From contig CAYSUW010000021.1 in assembly GCA_964434385.1 (NCBI GenBank), forward strand, positions 1 through 16,783: a DNA stretch of 16,783 bases, given 5' to 3'. This DNA comes from GCA-002700125 sp964434385. Its GTDB lineage: Bacteria; Chloroflexota; Dehalococcoidia; Lucifugimonadales; Lucifugimonadaceae. The position numbers and the translations under genes are program-made. Below the pieces are notes generated by a model. The model was not told the DNA's origin and made no database searches. It worked only from the letters and a program-made list of their open reading frames with translations. Positions 8,435-15,208 of this stretch are shown one piece after another (the first letter of the stretch is position 1; every line of letters begins with the position of its first letter).

Positions 8435-9276
8435 TTCTTAATTCTATGAAATAAATATTGCTGGACATAAGATCCATCATTATTAAATTTTTTTCTTGCC
8501 CAATTTCCCAATTGATGATTATTAAGTTTTGGAGATCTACCATAATTGATTATTAAGCTCCTCCTAACCCATCTGTCTACGGGAAATGCATTATGGAAAT
8601 TTAATGAAAAAGCTAAAACACAATCAGCTATTTTCTCGCCTACACCACTTATTGTCATAAGATTATTTTTAGATTGTTCATATGATGATGTTTTTAATGA
8701 ATCAAAATTTATTATTCCTTCAGAAACTTTTTGTGAAGCATCTATAATATATGGAGCACGAAATCCTAATCCTAAATTCCTTAAATTTTTTTCCCCAAAA
8801 GATAATATTTTCTCTGGAAGAGGAAAAATGTAATCAATTTCATCAGGACCAATGTTTTCTCCTAATTTCATAATAGATTGAATATTTTTAGTGATCTTAT
8901 TTAAATTAGAAGCTGCTGAGCATATAAAACTAATCAAACATTCCCATGGATCCTGATTCAATATACGTAGGCCATAATAATTCTTTAAAGATTCTTGTAA
9001 AACATGATCTTCCTTATTTCTTTCAGAAAATTCATTTAAATCAAAATTTAAATTTAAATAATCAATAATTATTTTCTCTAAAAATTTTGTGTTATCGTAA
9101 TTATATGAAAACCAATAAAAGCCATTTTTTTCTTGTTGAAATTCAAGAATGACTTTTCTAATTATCCCTCTGAAAAATTTTCCTCGCTTCGCCCAGCTAA
9201 AGCTTTGACCTCCTAACAATGATGCTTCTAAATCTATTGAAGCTTCTATAAAACCAGAACTTTGGAAATCAGTCAT
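8431..9276 (-). CDS. ogg: 8-oxoguanine DNA glycosylase, OGG1 family
   Basis: OGG1 removes 8-oxoguanine from oxidised DNA and nicks the abasic site. The 281-residue protein matches the eukaryotic-type OGG1 layout: GGQSFSW (22-28) in the N-terminal domain, NQDPWECLISFICSAASN (107-124), LGLGFRAPYI (168-177), and the helix-hairpin-helix/GPD segment GVGEKIADC (211-219) followed by PVDRW (232-236). K215 corresponds to the Schiff-base lysine and D234 to the catalytic aspartate, so the enzyme looks active and bifunctional. No FCL-type iron-sulfur cysteines are present, as expected for OGG1. Its ATG overlaps the dinG stop in an ATGA, indicating coupled translation of two repair proteins. At the other end its TAA shares bases with the cca stop on the opposite strand. 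Confidence 0.93.
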   Translation of the reverse strand: MTDFQSSGFIEASIDLEASLLGGQSFSWAKRGKFFRGIIRKVILEFQQEKNGFYWFSYNYDNTKFLEKIIIDYLNLNFDLNEFSERNKEDHVLQESLKNYYGLRILNQDPWECLISFICSAASNLNKITKNIQSIMKLGENIGPDEIDYIFPLPEKILSFGEKNLRNLGLGFRAPYIIDASQKVSEGIINFDSLKTSSYEQSKNNLMTISGVGEKIADCVLAFSLNFHNAFPVDRWVRRSLIINYGRSPKLNNHQLGNWARKKFNNDGSYVQQYLFHRIKN

Positions 9277-12092
9277 AACTTTAATTGTTTATGGCTAATC
9301 CATGAATGAATTTTTTGTCCTAAATTATTAGAACCAGATTCCATCCAATCATACCCAGGTATAGAATCAATAAACTCTTGTCCATATCTCTTAGAAACAA
9401 TTCGATTATCTAGAATTACGAAAGCACCAAAATCTTCTTTAGATCTAATTAATCTTCCAAAGCCTTGTTGAAATTTTTTTACTGCATCAGGAACAGCAAA
9501 CTCAATAAAAGGCTCTATATATTGTTGTGATCGAGCTTCAAAAACAGGATGAGTAGGAACTGCAAATGGAAGTCTTGGGATTATTACTACCTTTACAGGG
9601 GCATTCTTAAAATCAATGCCTTCCCACATTGGACCAGTACCTAAAACAACTATTTTTTCTGATTTTTGAAAAGATTTTACAATTTTATCTGCAGGTCCAT
9701 TAATCCCTTGGGAGATTATTTCCATATCAAATTCTTTCAATGGACCTTCTATTTGTTTTCTTACTGAATTCAATGCTGAATAAGATGTAAAAAGAACTAA
9801 AATTCTATCTTTAATATTTGATGAAATATCAATAATAGATTTAGAAATATCTTCAATATAGCCATTAGAATTCGGAGATGCTAAATCAGAAACAGCTACA
9901 AATAAAGCTGAAGATGAATAATCAAAACTTGGCTCCATCTTTGGGATAGATAAACCATCATAAAATCCTATGGAATTCTTAAAATTTTCAAAACTACCAC
10001 CTTCTCCTAATGTGGCCCCTGTAATGATAGTTGAATTATCTCCTTCAAAAAGAATATTAGTTAATTCTTCGGATACACTAATAGGTGCTCCATTTACTGA
10101 AACTGATTCAAAATTCCTATCAGTTTCCAACCAAAAAACATAATTTTCAGGTCTTTCTATCAAAGCTTTATGAATTTTTTTGATATTATCCTCTATTAAT
10201 TCAAATGAAGTTTCTGCTCTTACGGAAATCTCATTGATTCCTTCAAAAAAACCTTCTATCTGTTGAATCATCTTCCTAATTGATTCCCATTTAGTAATTA
10301 ATTGATTAATGTCAGTATTTATTTTTAACCAAAGATCTGAATTAACAGATTTATGATCAGTTAACCTTAATGTTCTTTCATAAGTTTTATCTTTTAATAA
10401 TACTGCTACAGTTTCATTGAATGATTGAAATAAATCAGTCAAAGATTCTTTTATAATTTTCAAATCTGATTTTAATTCTTCAATAAGGATTATGATTTTT
10501 TTTACTGATTGAGAACCAAAAGAATAGTCATCCATATTTTTTGAAAATAATATTTTAAGTTGATTCAAAGAATGATTATCATCAATTAAATCATTGAATA
10601 TACCTAACAATTCAAGTTCATTAATATTAAATCCAAAGATAGAAGTAGCAACATCTTCTAAATGATGTCCCTCATCAATAATCAATACATCATGAGGGGG
10701 TATAAAATCTTTCTCTGCATCCATACCTGTGATTGCCAAAGAATGATTAACTATTAAAATATCAGATTCTTGAGCAGCATCCCTTGCATTTCTTAAGAAA
10801 CAATCGGGATAATTATATATACATTGATTAGAACCTTGAGCAGAAATCCTATAAAAATATTTTTCTAATCCTTTAAAGTTTATTTCTGATCTATCTCCTG
10901 AATTTTCTTCAGATAACCAAATAGCAGATTTTGCACCAACTCTTAATTCATTAATGTTTCTAGGAATAAATTCTTGCCATTTTGATCTACAAAGATAATT
11001 AGATCGCCCTTTTAAAACTCTTATATCTATTTCTTCAGGTTTTAAGCCAACTTTCTCTAAAACTGAACAAACAATAGGCCAATCTTTTTTTATAATCTGA
11101 TTCTGAAGGCTTATAGAGTTTGTAGAAATGATAATTCTTGAATCTTTCTTACCAGATCTTTTACTGTCGAGTATATATTTTGCTGCTGGGATTAAATAAG
11201 ATAGTGTTTTTCCTGTTCCTGGATAAGCTTCTATAAGAAGATTTTCTTTACTTGAAATAGAGCTATCTACGTAATTAGACATTTTTACTTGATTTGTTCT
11301 TTTTTCATAATTTTGAATTACTTGAGACAAAATGCCATTCTCAGAAAAAACATTATCCGGAGATAAATCATAATTAACTTCGTTACTTTTTTTATAAGTA
11401 TGTTTTTGTTTTTTAATTTCGGGTTTTTGTATTTTAGGATTCTTTTGGATAGGTTTGGAAAACAAAGTAGCTAAAAATGAAGGAATAAATTTATAAGGAG
11501 ATTGAAAAAGATAATTTAATTTAGCCAGTTTAATAATTTGCTCATTAGATAATTCAAATAATTTCTCAGATAAAACAAGATAAAGATTCATAGTTGCTTC
11601 AGCATCAGATAAAGCTCTATGAGAAGAACCAGGATCTATATTAAATTCATTAGCTAAACTTTGTAGACCATAATCAGAGTCAGGCAATAATGTGTATGCG
11701 AGATCATATGTATCAAAGACTGATCCTGAAATATCTATCCCGTTTTTTTTCAAAAAACCTATATCAAATGGAGCATTATGGGCAATAATCGCATGTTGTT
11801 TTCCATTTTCATCTTCTAAAAAATTTTTTATCTCATCAGATACTTCTTCAAATATTGGTGATTCATCTAATTCTTCCTGAGATATCCCAGTTAAATTTTT
11901 AATAAAATCAGATATCTGTAGGCTAGGATTTATTAAATATGAAATTCTTTCTATTTTCTTATGATATGAATCAAATTTCACACAGCCTATTTCTATTATT
12001 TTGTCCTTATCTTTATCTATACCACTTGTTTCAAGATCTAAAGCAACAAAGAATCCAGTAGGGCTAGCTTTAGATAATAATTTTTCAAACAA
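9273..12092 (-). CDS. dinG: DinG-type helicase with N-terminal DEDDh exonuclease
   Basis: This 939-residue fusion has two enzymes. Residues 1-190 are an epsilon-like 3'-5' exonuclease with all DEDDh residues: D19, E21, D110, H158 and D163. A Lys/Pro/Gln-rich linker (about 213-240) leads to an XPD/DinG superfamily 2 helicase with Walker A PGTGKT (291-296), DEGHH box (473-477), VNHSL (448-452), motif V around GPMWEGIDF and motif VI QGFGRLIRS. Bacterial DinG helicases that hold a 4Fe-4S cluster have four cysteines; here only C368, C424 and C431 are in the right region. The start is TTG at 12092, since no in-frame ATG occurs until residue 168 and AAAGGG lies 6 bases upstream. It is the first gene of a two-gene unit with ogg. 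The expected role is unwinding damaged or structured DNA, with possible trimming of 3' ends. Confidence 0.92.
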   Translation of the reverse strand: MFEKLLSKASPTGFFVALDLETSGIDKDKDKIIEIGCVKFDSYHKKIERISYLINPSLQISDFIKNLTGISQEELDESPIFEEVSDEIKNFLEDENGKQHAIIAHNAPFDIGFLKKNGIDISGSVFDTYDLAYTLLPDSDYGLQSLANEFNIDPGSSHRALSDAEATMNLYLVLSEKLFELSNEQIIKLAKLNYLFQSPYKFIPSFLATLFSKPIQKNPKIQKPEIKKQKHTYKKSNEVNYDLSPDNVFSENGILSQVIQNYEKRTNQVKMSNYVDSSISSKENLLIEAYPGTGKTLSYLIPAAKYILDSKRSGKKDSRIIISTNSISLQNQIIKKDWPIVCSVLEKVGLKPEEIDIRVLKGRSNYLCRSKWQEFIPRNINELRVGAKSAIWLSEENSGDRSEINFKGLEKYFYRISAQGSNQCIYNYPDCFLRNARDAAQESDILIVNHSLAITGMDAEKDFIPPHDVLIIDEGHHLEDVATSIFGFNINELELLGIFNDLIDDNHSLNQLKILFSKNMDDYSFGSQSVKKIIILIEELKSDLKIIKESLTDLFQSFNETVAVLLKDKTYERTLRLTDHKSVNSDLWLKINTDINQLITKWESIRKMIQQIEGFFEGINEISVRAETSFELIEDNIKKIHKALIERPENYVFWLETDRNFESVSVNGAPISVSEELTNILFEGDNSTIITGATLGEGGSFENFKNSIGFYDGLSIPKMEPSFDYSSSALFVAVSDLASPNSNGYIEDISKSIIDISSNIKDRILVLFTSYSALNSVRKQIEGPLKEFDMEIISQGINGPADKIVKSFQKSEKIVVLGTGPMWEGIDFKNAPVKVVIIPRLPFAVPTHPVFEARSQQYIEPFIEFAVPDAVKKFQQGFGRLIRSKEDFGAFVILDNRIVSKRYGQEFIDSIPGYDWMESGSNNLGQKIHSWISHKQLKL

Positions 12093-12098
12093 TCTATT

Positions 12099-12104
12099 CC
12101 CTTT
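12099..12104 (-). promoter_or_regulatory. Ribosome binding site deciding the TTG start of dinG
   Basis: The minus strand reads AAAGGG, then six bases, then TTG. It is the strongest Shine-Dalgarno match in the window and supports a TTG start that keeps the whole exonuclease domain, including D19 and E21. Confidence 0.65.
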
Positions 12105-12140
12105 AGAAAATTTTATTCGATAATATATTAAATGAATTCT

Positions 12141-12170
12141 ATTATTTTTGTATCTTGTTTATTAAGTCAA
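12141..12170 (-). promoter_or_regulatory. Candidate promoter for dinG-ogg
   Basis: On the minus strand TTGACT (12170-12165) is followed, 18 bases on, by AATAAT (12146-12141), resembling sigma-70 -35 and -10 boxes. Transcription would begin about 42 bases before the TTG start. AT-rich DNA produces such matches often. I see no clear LexA-type palindrome. Confidence 0.35.
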
Positions 12171-12186
12171 AATATTCAAGTACAAT
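12158..12186 (+). promoter_or_regulatory. Candidate promoter for the dehydrogenase gene
   Basis: TACAAT at 12181-12186 is a good -10 match, lying 29 bases before the ATG at 12215. A weak -35, TTTATT (12158-12163), sits 17 bases upstream; TTGTTT (12155-12160) is a better -35 but at a 20-base spacing. It overlaps the candidate dinG promoter on the other strand, so the two genes could interfere or share control. Confidence 0.3.
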
Positions 12187-12214
12187 CAAATGTTTTAAAG
12201 AAATTCAATATAAA

Positions 12215-13189
12215 ATGAAAGCAGCCAGAATTTACGATAGAAGAAAAATAGAATTTTTGGAAATTCCACAGGATCCTATGAAAAAAGGATATTCTTTAAT
12301 TAAAGTAAAAGAAATATCTATATGTGGTTCTGACGTAAGAATTCAATATGATGGTGACATATCATTGGTTAAACAATATGAATATCCTTTCTCTCCAGGG
12401 GTTCCATGTCATGAAGTAACAGGAATAATTGAAGAAAGTGGAGATCCTAATATCCCTAAAGGAACAAGAGTTTTAGTGGTTCCAAGCAATGATGATGGAA
12501 TGAAAGAATTTCTTGTTGAACCCTCTAATAGGATTATCCCTCTTCCAGATTGGGGAGAATTAGATGAATGGGTGATGTGTCAACCAGCTGGAACAGTTTA
12601 TTATTCCTCAAAACAATGGGGGAATCCTGCAGGCAATAATATAGCTATTCTAGGTCAAGGTGCAATTGGGCTTACTTATACAATGATAGCTTCTAAGCAG
12701 AATCCTTCAAAAATAATTACTTTAGACCCTTTAAATTATAGATTAACTAAATCTCTAGAATTAGGAGCTACTAATACAATTAATCCCATTGAAGATTCAG
12801 TAAAAGATGGAATAAATGAACTTACTGAAGGTAAAGGAATAGATATTGTAGTTGATGCCACAGGTAGCAAGAATGCATTAAATAATAGTTTAGATATAGT
12901 AAAAAATGAAGGTTTAATAATTTGTTTTGGTCTAATTTCAGAAAAATTCTCAAAAATTGACCATAATAAATTAATTTCAAAAAACCTAAATATAAGATCT
13001 ACTTTATTGGCTGGCACAGATGAACCTCTAAAAGAGATAAAAGAAATTATAAAGTTGAAAAAAGAAAACTGGATTAATCCTGGAGTATTAAAAACTCATA
13101 ATCTTGATTGGGAAGATGCTCAGAAAGCTTTTGATATGTATGATAAAAAAGAGGATGAGGTAATAAAAATTTCTTTAAAAGTTTCTTAA
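12215..13189 (+). CDS. Zinc-type medium-chain alcohol dehydrogenase-like oxidoreductase
   Basis: This member of the medium-chain dehydrogenase superfamily should interconvert an alcohol and a carbonyl compound with a nicotinamide cofactor. Counting from the ATG at 12215 it has 324 residues. ICGSD (36-40) supplies the first catalytic-zinc cysteine C37, and CHEVTG (65-70) gives H66-E67 where most relatives have GHE. The Rossmann loop GQGAIG lies at 147-152, and D171 after the second strand points to NAD(H) over NADP(H). The four-cysteine structural-zinc lobe of typical zinc alcohol dehydrogenases is absent. I reject a TTG 60 bases upstream as start because the family N-terminus (MKAARIY) begins at 12215. 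It stands alone on the plus strand, divergent from dinG, one base short of the convergent gene. The substrate cannot be predicted; sugar-alcohol and threonine dehydrogenases are the nearest well-known groups. Confidence 0.85.
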   Translation: MKAARIYDRRKIEFLEIPQDPMKKGYSLIKVKEISICGSDVRIQYDGDISLVKQYEYPFSPGVPCHEVTGIIEESGDPNIPKGTRVLVVPSNDDGMKEFLVEPSNRIIPLPDWGELDEWVMCQPAGTVYYSSKQWGNPAGNNIAILGQGAIGLTYTMIASKQNPSKIITLDPLNYRLTKSLELGATNTINPIEDSVKDGINELTEGKGIDIVVDATGSKNALNNSLDIVKNEGLIICFGLISEKFSKIDHNKLISKNLNIRSTLLAGTDEPLKEIKEIIKLKKENWINPGVLKTHNLDWEDAQKAFDMYDKKEDEVIKISLKVS

Positions 13190-13190
13190 T

Positions 13191-13568
13191 TCAAAGAATA
13201 GAAGAAATTAATGGCATTAACCAGATATAGAGAAGTATAAAAACTGCGGTTTCTAAAAATACATGTTTCCAAAAGGGTTTTAATATAAGTACAAGAATAA
13301 TACCTCCAAAAATAATTAACAAAGTGATCGTTAACTGGATAAAATCATCAAAAATAAAATAGAATAATAAGCTAAATGCTAGTCCGAGTATCAAGTTGAA
13401 AAAATGAATTATCAAAACTGCTATAAGAAACTTATTAGATTTAAAATTCTTATTTAAAAACAACTTTGATAATTTTTCATCAGTAACCATAGATACAGAT
13501 AGATGTCCTATTGTAAATAAAGACATAACAGAACCTATGATTATTCCAAAAACTAAATTTATAATCAT
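13191..13568 (-). CDS. Uncharacterised four-helix membrane protein
   Basis: I do not recognise this 125-residue protein. It is almost entirely hydrophobic, with four probable membrane helices at about 4-27, 45-73, 76-97 and 102-124. The only sizeable hydrophilic section is the loop 29-46 (TDEKLSKLFLNKNFKSNK), which is Lys-rich and would be cytoplasmic by the positive-inside rule. H22 and H55 lie in or next to helices. No signal peptide, cysteine or known enzymatic motif is visible. Its ATG overlaps the ispE stop in an ATGA, so it is probably translated with ispE as the last gene of the lepA-rsmA-ispE unit. It ends one base before the stop of the opposing dehydrogenase gene. The tight coupling and clean coding frame argue for a real gene. 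Confidence 0.75.
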   Translation of the reverse strand: MIINLVFGIIIGSVMSLFTIGHLSVSMVTDEKLSKLFLNKNFKSNKFLIAVLIIHFFNLILGLAFSLLFYFIFDDFIQLTITLLIIFGGIILVLILKPFWKHVFLETAVFILLYIWLMPLISSIL

Positions 13569-14425
13569 TTAATAGATCCTTCATCTCCTAAAGAAAAGGT
13601 ATGAAAAATAGGAAATTTTAAATTAGAAGGAACCTCTGACTTTTCAAACATACTAAACATTGAAGGTCCAGAACCAGATAAAAATGAGTTAGAGCCAGTA
13701 ATTTTAGAAAGATTGTTCAATCTTTCATCAAAACTAGGATATATTTGACCTCCAATTTGATTGAAAATATTAAAAAAATTAATACTATTAAATTTTTCTC
13801 TATTGTGTAAATTTTTTACTAATTTTTCTGTATTTTCTCCTTTAGTAAAATGATTTTCATTTAACATTTGATACATATTTCCTGTTTTATTAGTACGATT
13901 ATGATTAAAAAATGATAGTAAGAAAGGTGTGGGAGGTTTTGATGGTAATTTTTCAATATTGTCTCCAACACCAGAAATCAATGAAGTACCACCAACTAAA
14001 AAAAATGGGACATCCGATCCCAATTGAATCCCCAAATCAATCATATCTTGAAAACTCATATTTAAATTCCATAATTTATTTAGAGTAACCAGAGTAAGAG
14101 CTGCATTGCTAGAACCACCTCCAAAACCAGAAGATACAGGAATATTCTTAGTAATTTCCACATGTATTCCTTCTTTTATATTGAAATTCTCTTTTAACTT
14201 TAAAATAGTATGGAATACAAGATTTGATTTTTGAGGTATTTCAATATTCTTACATTCTACTTTTATGGATGAAGAACTTTTAAATAAGATCTCATCATGT
14301 AAATCTATAGTTTGGAAAACTCCAATAATCTCATGTAAATACTTCGTTTTTTTACCTAAGACTTCAAAAGTTAAATTAATCTTTGCATGAGATTTTAATT
14401 TAAAAGTATTTTTTATTTGTTTCAT
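13565..14425 (-). CDS. ispE: 4-diphosphocytidyl-2-C-methyl-D-erythritol kinase
   Basis: IspE phosphorylates CDP-methylerythritol with ATP in the MEP pathway to isopentenyl diphosphate, in the cytoplasm. GHMP-kinase landmarks are present: an AKINL motif about 13 residues from this start (catalytic Lys), the glycine-rich ATP loop SSGFGGGSSNAA, the GSDVPFF motif with the catalytic Asp, and a C-terminal LSGSGPSMF. I prefer the ATG at 14425 (286 residues), with GGA nine bases upstream and a normal-length N-terminus. An ATG at 14443 adds six residues (MIGLLY) but has no ribosome site. Either way the gene starts inside rsmA, overlapping it by 26 or 44 bases. It overlaps the downstream membrane protein gene by four. 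Its presence indicates isoprenoid synthesis by the MEP route. Confidence 0.94.
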   Translation of the reverse strand: MKQIKNTFKLKSHAKINLTFEVLGKKTKYLHEIIGVFQTIDLHDEILFKSSSSIKVECKNIEIPQKSNLVFHTILKLKENFNIKEGIHVEITKNIPVSSGFGGGSSNAALTLVTLNKLWNLNMSFQDMIDLGIQLGSDVPFFLVGGTSLISGVGDNIEKLPSKPPTPFLLSFFNHNRTNKTGNMYQMLNENHFTKGENTEKLVKNLHNREKFNSINFFNIFNQIGGQIYPSFDERLNNLSKITGSNSFLSGSGPSMFSMFEKSEVPSNLKFPIFHTFSLGDEGSIK

Positions 14426-15197
14426 ATAAAGTAATCCAATCATTTATAGATAGTATTGAAGGCCTATCATCAGGATTCACATTGCTATCTTTCAATAATT
14501 CAATAATTCTTTCCTTTTCTACAGATAAACCTAAAGAAAGAGAATTATGAATTTTCTTCCTAGGAGATTTAAATCCTGCTTTAACAAATGTAAAAAAATT
14601 ATCTATAGAATCAACATTATAGGATAATTTTTCACGTACTTTAATTTTTACTACTGAAGAAATAACCTTTGGTGGAGGAGAAAAACTATTTGGAAAAACA
14701 TCAAATAATTTTATTACATCTCCAAAAAATTGAGTTGTAACTGAGAGCAATTTCATTTTACCAATTTCAGCACTCATTGATTCAGCTACTTCTTTTTGTA
14801 CCATAATAATTAATTTCTTTGGCCTTATAGAAGATTCTAGAAATTTTCTAACAATAAAATTAGCAGAATAATATGGCAAATTCCCAACTAATATATATTT
14901 CATGTCTTTTAAATCTAAGGAGGCAGGATTAAAATATCTAGCATCTTCATTCAATATTTTTACAGATTTATTTGATGAATATAATCTTTGTAGTTTCCTG
15001 GAAATTTCTTTATCAATTTCTAATCCAAAAAATTTTTCACTACACTTAATTAAGTCTTTCGTTAAAGCTTGGTGTCCTGGACCAATTTCAAGAACAACGT
15101 CATCAAAATGAATATCTGATTCTTTTATAATCTTATCTTTGATATTTTCATCTTTTAGGAAATGCTGACCATATAATTGGGTTTTAGATTTAATCAT
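14400..15197 (-). CDS. rsmA: 16S rRNA (adenine 1518/1519-N6) dimethyltransferase RsmA (KsgA)
   Basis: RsmA dimethylates two adjacent adenines in the 3'-terminal hairpin of 16S rRNA using S-adenosylmethionine, a late step in small-subunit assembly. The 265-residue protein has QHFL (11-14), SAM motif I EIGPGHQALT (37-46), E60 and D85 as cofactor contacts, the catalytic NLPYY (106-110), and FSPPPKVISSV (172-182). A SPRKKIHNSL segment (211-220) matches the start of the small C-terminal domain. Length is standard. It starts 11 bases after the lepA stop with no obvious Shine-Dalgarno, and its last codons overlap ispE. The rsmA-ispE order is common in bacteria. Two ribosome-related genes (lepA, rsmA) leading this unit fit constitutive, growth-linked expression. 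Confidence 0.95.
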   Translation of the reverse strand: MIKSKTQLYGQHFLKDENIKDKIIKESDIHFDDVVLEIGPGHQALTKDLIKCSEKFFGLEIDKEISRKLQRLYSSNKSVKILNEDARYFNPASLDLKDMKYILVGNLPYYSANFIVRKFLESSIRPKKLIIMVQKEVAESMSAEIGKMKLLSVTTQFFGDVIKLFDVFPNSFSPPPKVISSVVKIKVREKLSYNVDSIDNFFTFVKAGFKSPRKKIHNSLSLGLSVEKERIIELLKDSNVNPDDRPSILSINDWITLYETNKKYF

Positions 15198-15208
15198 ATT
15201 ATTAGTAA

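Noticed and set aside
8546..8833. 95-codon open frame opposite ogg
   Set aside because: It is antisense to the OGG1 catalytic region, with no independent support. Similar shadow frames opposite the other genes were rejected for the same reason.
12155..12214. TTG start extending the dehydrogenase by 20 residues
   Set aside because: The extra residues do not resemble the family N-terminus, and the candidate -10 box TACAAT lies within them. The ATG at 12215 fits the family.
13208..13220. TTAATG-G-CATTAA palindrome downstream of the dehydrogenase, as terminator or operator
   Set aside because: It lies inside the opposing gene, its one-base loop cannot form a normal hairpin, it is AT-rich and no T tract follows.
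15060..15100. Apparent deviation in the RsmA SAM motif (GPGHQALT)
   Set aside because: Well-studied KsgA proteins also have GPG followed by two variable residues and ALT, so this is normal.
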